This document shows, piece by piece, positions 36,973 through 44,243 of a DNA stretch of 64,000 bases. The notes beneath the pieces are model-generated. The model was not told where the DNA came from and ran no database searches. It worked only from the letters and a program-made list of their open reading frames with translations. Source of the stretch: Microbulbifer sp. Q7 (GTDB lineage: Bacteria > Pseudomonadota > Gammaproteobacteria > Pseudomonadales > Cellvibrionaceae); contig NZ_LROY01000001.1 of the NCBI RefSeq assembly GCF_001639145.1, positions 1,118,501 to 1,182,500 of the forward strand, read 5' to 3'. A program made the translations under genes and the position numbers. The first letter of the stretch is position 1. Every line of letters begins with the position of its first letter.

Positions 36973-37647
36973 ATGCAGATAAATCCTATAACGACGTATA
37001 AAAAAACACTGTCCCTGTTGCTGTTTACCGCCCTGTTTCTGGCCGGCTGCGCGCAGCAACCGGTCGCCACCCCGGAAGATGAGGCCGATGGCCTGTTGCC
37101 GCGACAAACCGGCCTTGATCACGTCAGCGCCGCCTACGCCTTCGATCTCAGTGGCGCCAAGGTCTACCTGGAGCCGGTGGGCGTGGAATATACCAAGCGC
37201 TTCCCGCGCGCGGGCTCACCGCTACGCGCCAAGGATTATGAGCTGCGTGACAAGGATATGGTGCGCCTGCAGGAGGTGATGGGTGAGGCCGTCAGTGAGC
37301 GCTTCCTCGCACCACGCCGTAGTGAACTGGTGGCAGACCGCGCCGAAGCGGATTATGTCTTTCAGCTCGACCTGAGCCACTTTTCCCTGGGCGCGCCACT
37401 GGAACCTCAGGCTTATCTGTGGCGGGTGTACACCGATCAGAGCGCCTATGGCACCCTCTCCGGGGAGCTTAAAGACAGCAATGGCAACCCCGTCATGCGC
37501 TTCAGTGATCGCCGCGACATTGGCGAGAACTTTGGCAACCTCGGCCCAGGGGGCCGCTTCGAGCGCTTCACCAGCGTCACCTTCTGGCGCGACATGAAAG
37601 TCGACCTGCGCCGGGCGTTTGCCAGCCTCGACGAATCCCTGCGATAA
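36973..37647 (+). CDS. Putative outer membrane lipoprotein (loosely DUF3313-like)
   Basis: A 224-residue lipoprotein with lipobox LAGC (Cys26) and a mature region of mixed strands: AKVYLEPVGVEYTKRF, a helix (MVRLQEVMGEAVSERFL), then ADYVFQLDLSHFSLGAPL and a C-terminal helix ending SLDESLR. The layout is loosely that of DUF3313 or related outer-membrane lipoproteins, but I do not recognise it firmly. It has its own upstream gap of 232 bases and AAGTGAGG before ATG 36973. It interrupts the otherwise conserved cpdA - yqiA neighbourhood. Confidence 0.65.
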   Translation: MQINPITTYKKTLSLLLFTALFLAGCAQQPVATPEDEADGLLPRQTGLDHVSAAYAFDLSGAKVYLEPVGVEYTKRFPRAGSPLRAKDYELRDKDMVRLQEVMGEAVSERFLAPRRSELVADRAEADYVFQLDLSHFSLGAPLEPQAYLWRVYTDQSAYGTLSGELKDSNGNPVMRFSDRRDIGENFGNLGPGGRFERFTSVTFWRDMKVDLRRAFASLDESLR

Positions 37648-37702
37648 GCCTCGGGGAACTGCCGCCGGTACATCTGCCGGCGGCACCGCTATAATCCCCG
37701 CC

Positions 37703-38350
37703 ATGTCGTCACATAATTCCTCTAACGTGCTTGATCAATCACCGGCCGGCGAGCGCCCGCTGCTGATCTACCTGCACGGCTTTCTGTCATCCCCCCAGTC
37801 GCACAAGTGCCAGCTGCTCAAAGCGTGGTTGCAGGAATTCCGCCCGGACATCGTGTTCTATGCACCGCTGATTTCCCCATACCCCGCGCAGGCGGCGCTG
37901 GCGCTCAGCAGCGCCGTGAAGGAGTTCGCCAAAACTCATAAGGGGCCGATCGGGCTCACCGGCAGTTCCATGGGCGGCTTCTGGAGCACCTGGCTGGCCG
38001 AGCAGTATCGGCTGCCGGCGGTGGTGGTCAATCCCGCGGTCACGCCCTCCCGCTTTATGCCCGCTTATGTGGGGCAGGACCTCAAGCCCTACAGTGGCGA
38101 GATACAAACCTATCGCCTGCAGCCCGCGGATGTGGATAAGATGCAGCAACTGGAATCCGCCATCGCCGGGCCCCTGCAGGCACGCTACTGGCTGCTGGCG
38201 CAGCGAGGGGACGAGACGCTGGACTGCCGGGAAGCCGAGGATTTCTACCGCGGCCAGCGCCAGACTGTCGAAGAGGACGGCGATCACAGCTTTCAGGGAT
38301 TTGCCCGCTATACCGCGGCACTGGTAGATTTCCTATTTCCGAATCATTGA
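37703..38350 (+). CDS. yqiA: YqiA-family esterase
   Basis: A 215-residue alpha/beta-hydrolase. LIYLHGFLSSPQSHK gives the oxyanion region, LTGSSMGGFWSTWL the nucleophile elbow (G-x-S-x-G-G), and EEDGDHSFQGF the catalytic Asp/His end. YqiA of E. coli is a small esterase acting on short-chain acyl-CoA and nitrophenyl esters. ATG 37703 gives the family N-terminus; the longer frame from 37619 overlaps the upstream lipoprotein gene. It lies 55 bases before parE. Confidence 0.9.
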   Translation: MSSHNSSNVLDQSPAGERPLLIYLHGFLSSPQSHKCQLLKAWLQEFRPDIVFYAPLISPYPAQAALALSSAVKEFAKTHKGPIGLTGSSMGGFWSTWLAEQYRLPAVVVNPAVTPSRFMPAYVGQDLKPYSGEIQTYRLQPADVDKMQQLESAIAGPLQARYWLLAQRGDETLDCREAEDFYRGQRQTVEEDGDHSFQGFARYTAALVDFLFPNH

Positions 38351-38405
38351 ATAAACCCACAACAAGATCCAAGCAGTAGGCGCCGGTTACGGCGAACAAA
38401 ACTCT

Positions 38406-40292
38406 ATGGCCAATTACTCCGCAGAAGACATCGAGGTATTGACGGGGCTGGACCCGGTGAGAAAGCGCCCGGGCATGTACACCGAAACCACCCGGCCCAA
38501 TCACCTGGCCCAGGAAGTGATCGACAACAGTGTCGACGAGGCCCTCGCCGGCCACGCGAAAAAAGTTGAAGTCGTACTGCACAAGGACCACTCGGTTTCT
38601 GTCAGCGATGACGGCCGCGGTATGCCGGTGGACATCCATCCGGAGCAGGGTCGTCCCGGGGTTGAAGTGATTCTTTCTACCCTGCACGCCGGCGGCAAAT
38701 TTTCCAAAAACAACTACCAGTTCTCCGGTGGCCTGCACGGGGTGGGCGTATCGGTAGTGAACGCCCTGTCCAAGGTGCTGGAAGTGACCATCCAGCGCGA
38801 TGGCAAGGTGCACCGTATCGGCTTCCAGAATGGCGATAAGGCGTCTGACCTGGAAGTGGTGGGCGAATGTGGCAAGCGCACCACCGGTACCAGCGTCCGT
38901 TTTCTGCCGGACCCGAAATATTTCGACTCGTATAAATTCTCCGTGCCACGCCTGCGCCACCTGTTGCGTGCCAAAGCAGTGCTCTGCCCCGGTCTCAGCG
39001 TTACCTTTATTAATGAGCAGGACGGAGAGTCCGATCAGTGGTACTACGAAGACGGCCTCAAAGACTACTTGGCCGCAGCCAACCAGGGCTGGGAAGTGCT
39101 GCCCGCGGAACCGTTTGTGGGCAACTTCTCTGCGGAAACTGAGGCGGCCGACTGGGCGGTACAGTGGTTGCCGGAAGGCGGCGAGGTCACGGTCGAATCA
39201 TACGTAAACCTGATCCCCACCGCCCAGGGAGGCACCCATGTCAATGGCCTGCGTGCCGGTTTGCTCGATGCCATGCGCGAATACTGCGAAATTCGCAACC
39301 TGCTGCCGCGCGGCGTCAAACTGGGCCCGGAAGATATCTGGAACCAGTGCTCCTACGTGCTCTCCGCCAAGCTCGCCGACCCCCAATTCTCCGGCCAAAC
39401 GAAAGAGCGCCTGAGCTCCCGCGAAGCCACCGCGTTTATCTCCGGCGTGGCCAAAGACGCGTTTGGTTTGTGGCTCAACCAGCACACCGAAGAGGGTGAT
39501 AAGCTCGCCGAGCTGTGTATCAGCAACGCGCAAAAACGCCTGCGCTCGGCAAAGAAAGTCGCGCGCAAAAAGGTCACTCAGGGCCCGGCACTGCCCGGCA
39601 AACTCGCCGATTGTTCCAGCGGTGATACCACCCGCTCGGAACTGTTTCTGGTGGAAGGGGACTCCGCCGGCGGCTCCGCAAAGCAGGCGCGGGACCGCGA
39701 GTTCCAGGCCATCATGCCCCTGCGCGGTAAAATCCTGAATACCTGGGAAGTAGACTCCAGCGAAATTCTCGCCAGCCAGGAAGTGCACGATATTGCCGTA
39801 GCCCTCGGCGTCGACCCCGGCAGTGATAACCTGGAAGGCCTGCGCTACAACAAAATCTGTATCCTCGCCGATGCGGACTCCGACGGTCTGCACATTGCCA
39901 CTCTGTTGTGTGCTCTGTTCCTGCGCCACTTCCGCCCACTGGTGACCAATGGCCATGTGTACGTCGCCATGCCGCCCCTGTTCCGTATCGATATCGGCAA
40001 GGACGTCTACTACGCCCTCGACGATGCCGAACGCCAGGGTATCCTCGATCGTATCGCTGCCGAGAAGAAAAAAGGAAAAATTCAGGTCACCCGATTCAAG
40101 GGCCTGGGTGAAATGAACCCCCTGCAGCTGCGTGAAACCACCATGGACCCGAACACGCGCCGGCTGGTACAGCTGTTTATTGAGGCTGGCGACGACAGCA
40201 ACCAGTTGCTGGATATGCTGCTGGCGAAAAAGCGGGCCGGCGACCGCAAGCAGTGGCTGGAAAGCAAAGGAAACCTTGCCGAAGTAAGCTGA
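38406..40292 (+). CDS. parE: DNA topoisomerase IV subunit B
   Basis: A 628-residue ATPase subunit of topoisomerase IV, which decatenates replicated chromosomes together with ParC. GHKL ATPase motifs are EVIDNSVDEA, DDGRGMPV and GGLHGVGVSVVNAL. The TOPRIM domain has LVEGDSAGGSA, PLRGKILN and LADADSDGLH, and the C-terminal end GLGEMNP.QL distinguishes the type II topoisomerase family. The length fits ParE rather than GyrB, which has a ~165-residue insert in gammaproteobacteria. A terminator follows, after which the cassette region begins. Confidence 0.96.
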   Translation: MANYSAEDIEVLTGLDPVRKRPGMYTETTRPNHLAQEVIDNSVDEALAGHAKKVEVVLHKDHSVSVSDDGRGMPVDIHPEQGRPGVEVILSTLHAGGKFSKNNYQFSGGLHGVGVSVVNALSKVLEVTIQRDGKVHRIGFQNGDKASDLEVVGECGKRTTGTSVRFLPDPKYFDSYKFSVPRLRHLLRAKAVLCPGLSVTFINEQDGESDQWYYEDGLKDYLAAANQGWEVLPAEPFVGNFSAETEAADWAVQWLPEGGEVTVESYVNLIPTAQGGTHVNGLRAGLLDAMREYCEIRNLLPRGVKLGPEDIWNQCSYVLSAKLADPQFSGQTKERLSSREATAFISGVAKDAFGLWLNQHTEEGDKLAELCISNAQKRLRSAKKVARKKVTQGPALPGKLADCSSGDTTRSELFLVEGDSAGGSAKQARDREFQAIMPLRGKILNTWEVDSSEILASQEVHDIAVALGVDPGSDNLEGLRYNKICILADADSDGLHIATLLCALFLRHFRPLVTNGHVYVAMPPLFRIDIGKDVYYALDDAERQGILDRIAAEKKKGKIQVTRFKGLGEMNPLQLRETTMDPNTRRLVQLFIEAGDDSNQLLDMLLAKKRAGDRKQWLESKGNLAEVS

Positions 40293-40295
40293 ACA

Positions 40296-40320
40296 CAAAG
40301 CCCCGCCTTGCGGGGCTTTG
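40296..40320 (+). terminator. Rho-independent terminator of parE
   Basis: A perfect hairpin CAAAGCCCCGC / GCGGGGCTTTG with a TT-type loop, followed by TTGTTT, directly after the parE stop. Confidence 0.9.
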
Positions 40321-40362
40321 TTGTTTACGTAGACCGCAAATTTCCATGCTTGCTCTCCATGG

Positions 40363-40470
40363 CTAGATATAGACATATCGGCAGCTTGAACGGCATGCCT
40401 AGATGTAGGCATTATGGCTATATCTAGACATCTCATGCCCAGATGTAGCCATTATGTCTATATCTGGGGC
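40363..40470. repeat. 40-bp tandem palindromic repeats between parE and the cassette array
   Basis: Two imperfect direct repeats of 40 bases (40395-40434 and 40435-40470). Each contains its own inverted repeat, CTAGATGTAG..CTATATCTAG in the first and CCAGATGTAG..CTATATCTGG in the second, so the outer pair changes on both sides. An inverted half unit (CTAGATATAGACATA) lies at 40363-40377. The purpose is unknown: an operator cluster or a recombination-associated site. Confidence 0.75.
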
Positions 40471-40512
40471 TTTTGAATAAAACTGTTATACGTCATAAGT
40501 AAGGAAGCACCA

Positions 40513-40878
40513 TTGAAATATATAATCACAGCTCTGCTTTTGACTGTCTCCATTTCTGTACAAGCAAAAGATGGCAATGATCTATTGGCTGATTGTCAGA
40601 AAGTAGTCGATGGAAAAAACGGTGTCCTACTGAGTGAAGATGGAAAATTGCGGGCCGCAATCTGTATTTCCTACCTGTCAGGTTTTGGTGGCGCTGATGC
40701 AATTTCTCCACTGACACATAAGGGTAAAAGAATGTTTTGCATTCCAAAGCGTGTTTCTTTAAAAGATGCTGCTGAGAAAACAGTTACTTGGATGTTGAAT
40801 AATAGAGAGAAGCTAAGCTATCCCAGGCACCAGGTTCTAGCTATGGCAAACATTGTCAACTTCCCGTGCAACGTATAA
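40513..40878 (+). CDS. Rap1a/Tai-like exported immunity protein (first cassette gene)
   Basis: A 121-residue protein with signal peptide (cleavage after VQA). The mature part matches the Rap1a/Tai pattern: CQ near the N-terminus, CISYLSGFGGAD, FCIPKRVSLKDAAEKTVTWML and the C-terminal NFPC. Rap1a and Tai neutralise periplasmic type VI amidase effectors; no effector gene is visible here. The start is TTG 40513 with AAGGAAG upstream. The stop codon is part of the first attC-like site. It is GC-poor relative to parE, consistent with acquisition. Confidence 0.72.
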   Translation: MKYIITALLLTVSISVQAKDGNDLLADCQKVVDGKNGVLLSEDGKLRAAICISYLSGFGGADAISPLTHKGKRMFCIPKRVSLKDAAEKTVTWMLNNREKLSYPRHQVLAMANIVNFPCNV

Positions 40879-40966
40879 CAATCACAGGCAGTAAAGCTCC
40901 GGCCCTTCGGGCCTCCTCGGGACGGCTTACGCTGCGCTTCAGCCGCCCCTGCTGTGGGCGTTATGG
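40873..40966 (+). repeat. attC-like recombination site 1
   Basis: It begins TATAACAATCACAGGCAG and ends CTGCTGTGGGCGTTATGG. The ends are imperfectly complementary, with the unpaired extra base typical of attC sites and a GTT core at the cleavage side. The inner part holds GC-rich arms (CCGGCCCTTCGGGCC). 94 bp. Confidence 0.82.
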
Positions 40967-40979
40967 TTCCCAAGAGCTC

Positions 40980-41468
40980 ATGAAGAATTTCATACTTTTG
41001 CTTGCTGTCTTCCCAATGTTTGCAGCAGCTTATGACACAACCAAATTGCATTCTCATCATGTCTATGTAGAGGGAGTTCTTCCTGAGCCATATGAAAATG
41101 TTTCTGTGAAGATAGATCTAGATCCGGAAAATGATGATCTAAGAAATATTTCTATGTATATAGATGGAAAGCCCGTCAGCTTCTCTGAGTCGGAGAAGGC
41201 AAAGCTTGCTGATCTTGATTTGCAAACAATGGAAATTGAGCACGGTATATTTAGTGCTCATGATAGCGAGATGGGTGATGTTCTTTATATCAAAATTGCA
41301 AAAGGAAAGAGAAAGTCAATGAAATGCAATTTTGATAAAGAGGAGCTAAACCACGGGATCTACGATGTTGCATTAATCCAGTATAACTTTGAAGACTCAC
41401 CGATTGTGCGGCTGGACAATCCCTACAAGTACTATCGGGACCGTTACCTGTGGTGCTTCGAGGGGTGA
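40980..41468 (+). CDS. Cassette gene: exported hypothetical protein
   Basis: A 162-residue protein of unknown function with a clear signal peptide (MKNFILLLAVFPMFAAAYD). The mature domain looks all-beta and acidic: SHHVYVEGVLPEPYENVSVKIDL, ISMYIDGKPVSF, KSMKCNFDKEEL, and an aromatic C-terminus YYRDRYLWCFEG, with two cysteines that could form a disulfide. It is flanked by attC-like sites 1 and 2 and reads away from attC 1, the usual cassette arrangement. No related family is recognised. ATG 40980 is used because it opens the signal peptide. Confidence 0.7.
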   Translation: MKNFILLLAVFPMFAAAYDTTKLHSHHVYVEGVLPEPYENVSVKIDLDPENDDLRNISMYIDGKPVSFSESEKAKLADLDLQTMEIEHGIFSAHDSEMGDVLYIKIAKGKRKSMKCNFDKEELNHGIYDVALIQYNFEDSPIVRLDNPYKYYRDRYLWCFEG

Positions 41469-41472
41469 AAAA

Positions 41473-41592
41473 CCATAACAAGCAGCGGCAGAGCGACAGC
41501 CAACGTTACGCACGTTTTGTGTTACTCGCTGTCGCTCAAACATTAACACAAAAGGCGCTCCACGCTGGCTGCGCCTGCGCTGGGCGTTAAGT
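41473..41592 (+). repeat. attC-like recombination site 2
   Basis: It begins CATAACAAGCAGCGGCAGAG and ends GCGCCTGCGCTGGGCGTTAAGT. The right core GTTAAGT fits the GTTRRRY consensus exactly, and the ends pair with one bulged base. 120 bp. Different inner sequence from sites 1, 3 and 4. Confidence 0.83.
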
Positions 41593-41604
41593 TTGGTGGC
41601 CGGA

Positions 41605-41925
41605 ATGAGAGTGAAAATTCTACTTCTCGGGCTTGTTGTTTTAATGGTTGGCTGTAGCAGTCATCTTCAGACTAGCAAGAAGGACATCTACGGTATCCCT
41701 GAAGCTTATAGGTATTGTGAAGTTACTTCTGATTGCACAACCATAGGGAACCTCTGTGTGGGGTGTTCGGGACCAGAAGCCATCAATAAGCGGTACGCAG
41801 AAAAAGCTATCGAAGAAATGCGGTTTCACTGTGAAAACATCGACACCGCCGTTTGTGGGGTCTACACATTGCCTTTTACTTTAGAGTGCAAGTCCAATCA
41901 GTGTGTCATGACCCCAGTGGAGTAA
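41605..41925 (+). CDS. Cassette gene: cysteine-rich lipoprotein
   Basis: A 106-residue lipoprotein (lipobox MVGC, Cys17). The mature part has eight further cysteines in a compact pattern: C..TSDC, LCVGCSG, FHCENIDTAVCG, LECKSNQC. Such spacing suggests a disulfide-stabilised periplasmic domain. Function unknown. It lies between attC-like sites 2 and 3, and its stop is directly followed by the left core of site 3. ATG 41605 is preferred to TTG 41593 because it directly starts the signal peptide. Confidence 0.75.
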   Translation: MRVKILLLGLVVLMVGCSSHLQTSKKDIYGIPEAYRYCEVTSDCTTIGNLCVGCSGPEAINKRYAEKAIEEMRFHCENIDTAVCGVYTLPFTLECKSNQCVMTPVE

Positions 41926-42069
41926 ACTTAACAATCACAGGCAGTGAAGCTCCGGCCCTCCGGGCCTCCGCGGGACGGCTTACCTTATGCACGTTTTGCG
42001 CGGTCGCTACGCTCCCATTTTTGCGCAAAACGCGTATAAGATAAGCCGCCCCTGCTGTGGGCGTTATGC
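41926..42069 (+). repeat. attC-like recombination site 3
   Basis: Left core ACTTAAC fits the RYYYAAC consensus exactly; right end GGCGTTATGC. 144 bp. The outer arms are as in site 1, plus an extra inner hairpin (GTTTTGCGC / GCGCAAAAC) with the loop GGTCGCTACGCTCCCATTT. Confidence 0.87.
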
Positions 42070-42458
42070 AATACGGAGAGTTGCATGAGCAAATCAAGGA
42101 AAATTTTTGCAATATCGTTTCTGGCTTTCCTAGTTCTTACAGCACGGTATTTAAGCCTCAGATAAAGAGCTTCTATGATCGGCAGTTTATTCTTTGGAGC
42201 ATTGATCGAGTAAACTCAGAAAGAGTTGTAAATTCATGTCGCGTAAGGTTTTGTATAGTAACCGCATACTCGAATCGTGGTAACTTTACTTTCTATTATC
42301 TAGGAAGCAATGATATTTCTGAGAAGGTAGATTTACTGAATAGCGTGATGGAAGAGTGGCCGAATTCGAAAAGTCGCTGTGAAGCAATGTTTTCAACAGA
42401 TGGAGCAAAACATTGTTTGGTCTCAGGGCAAGCTATTTTCCAGGCTCCTAGCGAGTAG
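42066..42458 (+). CDS. Cassette gene: hypothetical protein, possibly frameshifted
   Basis: The intact frame gives ~130 residues from ATG 42066, a start lying in the right core of attC 3 without a ribosome-binding site. In another frame, ATG 42085 has GGAGAG 5 bases upstream and encodes a convincing signal peptide (MSKSRKIFAISFLAFLVLTA) before stopping at 42165. The exported form would need a shift into the main frame, whose body (YDRQFILWSIDRVNSERVV ... HCLVSGQAIF) has three well-spaced cysteines. Either the gene is broken or the N-terminus is coincidental. Function unknown. Confidence 0.55.
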   Translation: MQYGELHEQIKENFCNIVSGFPSSYSTVFKPQIKSFYDRQFILWSIDRVNSERVVNSCRVRFCIVTAYSNRGNFTFYYLGSNDISEKVDLLNSVMEEWPNSKSRCEAMFSTDGAKHCLVSGQAIFQAPSE

Positions 42459-42459
42459 T

Positions 42460-42603
42460 GCATAACAATCACAGGCAGTGAAGCTCCGGCCCTTCGGGCC
42501 TCCGCGGGACGTCTTACCTTATGCACGTTTTGCGCGGTCGCTTCGCTCCCATTTTCGCGCAAAACGCGCATAAGGTAAGCCGCCCCTGCTGTGGGCGTTA
42601 AGA
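42460..42603 (+). repeat. attC-like recombination site 4
   Basis: Nearly identical to site 3 over its 144 bp, with the same extra inner hairpin and loop. Ends GGCGTTAAGA. The stop of the preceding gene lies two bases before it. Confidence 0.86.
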
Positions 42604-42612
42604 TTTCACGAA

Positions 42613-43149
42613 ATGACGATCTCGTATTCTTGGCCGCTTCTCGTTATCCCGCTCATTCAGATGTTCGTTGTATATATCATCGTATGTATTGGCTTGATGA
42701 AGAGCGAAGATAAACAGCAGTACTTCCAGAATATAAAGGATTTGTTCAAGCCTCCGAGTACTTTAGTTGTTTCAATCGTAGGGTTCGCACTATTTATCTG
42801 GGGTGCAGGTCTTTACTTTTTTGTGTATAGCGTCTTTTATGTCGAAAAATATGTAAAACTCATTGATCAAAGAAGTAGCTCAATTAGCACTGCGACTGGA
42901 GTTCTAAGAAAATCTAAAGAGGACGATCGCGTCTACTTCGTTGAAGGGGTGCCATTTCGTTACGGTAGAGGAGTGTCACCTATAAGGTGTATAAACTCAG
43001 ATCTTCATCGGCGATACCGAGATAATCTTGTTACTGTATGGTACATAAAAGATAGATCTGACCGTTTTCAGTTTCGAGGTGTGGAAATTCCAGTGAATTG
43101 CATGCTAAGAATTTTCTTGCGGGACCAAGACTATGGTCCCGGATCTTAA
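42613..43149 (+). CDS. Cassette gene: membrane protein
   Basis: A 178-residue protein with two or three predicted membrane helices in the first ~85 residues (about 8-28 and 50-75) and a soluble C-terminal domain rich in beta strands and Arg/Asp (RVYFVEGVPFRYGRG, VWYIKDRSDRFQFRG). The layout recalls DUF3592-type proteins with an extracytoplasmic or cytosolic beta domain between membrane segments, but I do not recognise it firmly. It is the fifth cassette and ends inside attC-like site 5. Confidence 0.65.
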   Translation: MTISYSWPLLVIPLIQMFVVYIIVCIGLMKSEDKQQYFQNIKDLFKPPSTLVVSIVGFALFIWGAGLYFFVYSVFYVEKYVKLIDQRSSSISTATGVLRKSKEDDRVYFVEGVPFRYGRGVSPIRCINSDLHRRYRDNLVTVWYIKDRSDRFQFRGVEIPVNCMLRIFLRDQDYGPGS

Positions 43150-43260
43150 CAAAGCAATGCAGCCGACGGCTAACTTTGTGCACTTTATGCGCGGTCGCTA
43201 CGCTCCCATTTTTGCGCATAAAGCGCACAAAGTTATCCGCGGCTGAGCGCGGCGTGAGGA
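43144..43260 (+). repeat. attC-like recombination site 5, degenerate right core
   Basis: Left end TCTTAACAAAGCAATGCAGC and right end GCGGCTGAGCGCGGCGTGAGG pair as in other attC sites, but the right core reads GTGAGGA instead of GTTRRRY. It keeps the same loop (GCGCGGTCGCTACGCTCCC) as sites 3 and 4 in a different stem. 117 bp. Confidence 0.72.
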
Positions 43261-43272
43261 TTCAATTAGCCC

Positions 43273-43590
43273 ATGGAAGAAAAAATAATAGAAGGGGTCG
43301 TAATAGGTGCAACTGGAGGTTCGCTGGCCGGAATCACCGTGTACCTAATTCAGTATCTACACAAAAAATGCGTAGATTACATTGAAGCCAAGAGAATCCG
43401 TACCTGGTTGCAGGAAAATACTCGTCAGAATCAGTGGCGCTCCAGTAGATCCATCGCGAATTGGACAAATTTGCCTTTGGAGAGGGTCCAGTATTTGTGT
43501 AGTCATGACGATCAAATACGACTTTCAACCGGTGAAAAAGATGACATGTGGGCCCTCCGGAGTAAGATTCCACAGCCAGCTAAAGAGTGA
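43273..43590 (+). CDS. Hypothetical small membrane protein (last cassette-like gene)
   Basis: A 105-residue protein. One membrane helix lies near residues 9-27 (GVVIGATGGSLAGITVYLI), followed by a basic cytoplasmic segment and a possible winged-helix-like region (RSSRSIANWTNLPLERVQYLCSHDDQIRLS). It follows attC-like site 5, but no attC lies downstream, so it may be a cassette that has lost its site or resident DNA. Function unknown. Confidence 0.6.
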   Translation: MEEKIIEGVVIGATGGSLAGITVYLIQYLHKKCVDYIEAKRIRTWLQENTRQNQWRSSRSIANWTNLPLERVQYLCSHDDQIRLSTGEKDDMWALRSKIPQPAKE

Positions 43591-43716
43591 AAACCTGAAC
43601 AAGTGACTATGGTGATCTTGCCTAGATAAAACGGGCAAACTACTTTTCACGCTGCTATTTCCTCATATTAATACTCATATCTGAATAGCTCTACTGCCAT
43701 TGGCTTCGGTGAAAGA

Positions 43717-44124
43717 ATGCTCAAAGTAAGACCCAAACTACATTTAGTGACGTTAAACCGCCTTCTTCCAATATTTGCGGGCGCAATTGTACTGGCTGCG
43801 CTTGGCTATTTTGGTGTCAGCGAGACGTTCTTTTATGGAACATTTTTCTATCTGGTTATATTGGCGGCGTTGACTATGCTGATGGCGTTGTTTGAGCCAT
43901 TCTTCTCGCAAGTGAATGTTTATCGTGACAAGATCTGCTACACCACGTCAGCGGGCGGAGAAATTGAGGTTAGTCTCGATAGCATTGATCAAGAAAGATC
44001 TGCATGGGATAAAAAAGGTCTGTTATTAGTAGACCAAAATGGAAATCATGTATTTCTTAGCCGTTCCATTTTTTCCAAAGGCGACATAAAAAATGTGTAT
44101 GAATTTATCTCCGAAACCATCTGA
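43717..44124 (+). CDS. Hypothetical membrane protein
   Basis: A 135-residue protein with two or three N-terminal helices (residues ~14-60) and a soluble C-terminal domain with strands typical of a PH-like bacterial fold (VNVYRDKICYTTSAGGEIEV, LLLVDQNGNHVFLS). No family is recognised. It has neither attC site on its sides and is separated from the previous gene by 126 bases. Low-GC codon use like the cassettes. Confidence 0.6.
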   Translation: MLKVRPKLHLVTLNRLLPIFAGAIVLAALGYFGVSETFFYGTFFYLVILAALTMLMALFEPFFSQVNVYRDKICYTTSAGGEIEVSLDSIDQERSAWDKKGLLLVDQNGNHVFLSRSIFSKGDIKNVYEFISETI

Positions 44125-44243
44125 CCAGTGGCTACTTTATCGGGGTAATATCAATGGCTAATATTGTTCAACCCATGCGCGGTTGTTTCCCCCACCTTAT
44201 CCTCCAATAAAGCGTCCAGACATAGGGGTAGCTAAGCGTACCG

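Noticed and set aside
37690..37695. TATAAT box just before yqiA
   Set aside because: No acceptable -35 box at 16-18 bases, and the box is only 7 bases before the start codon.
40293..44243. Integron integrase gene or attI site
   Set aside because: No tyrosine recombinase is encoded on either strand here or elsewhere in the window, and no clear attI consensus was seen. The array is called without an integrase.
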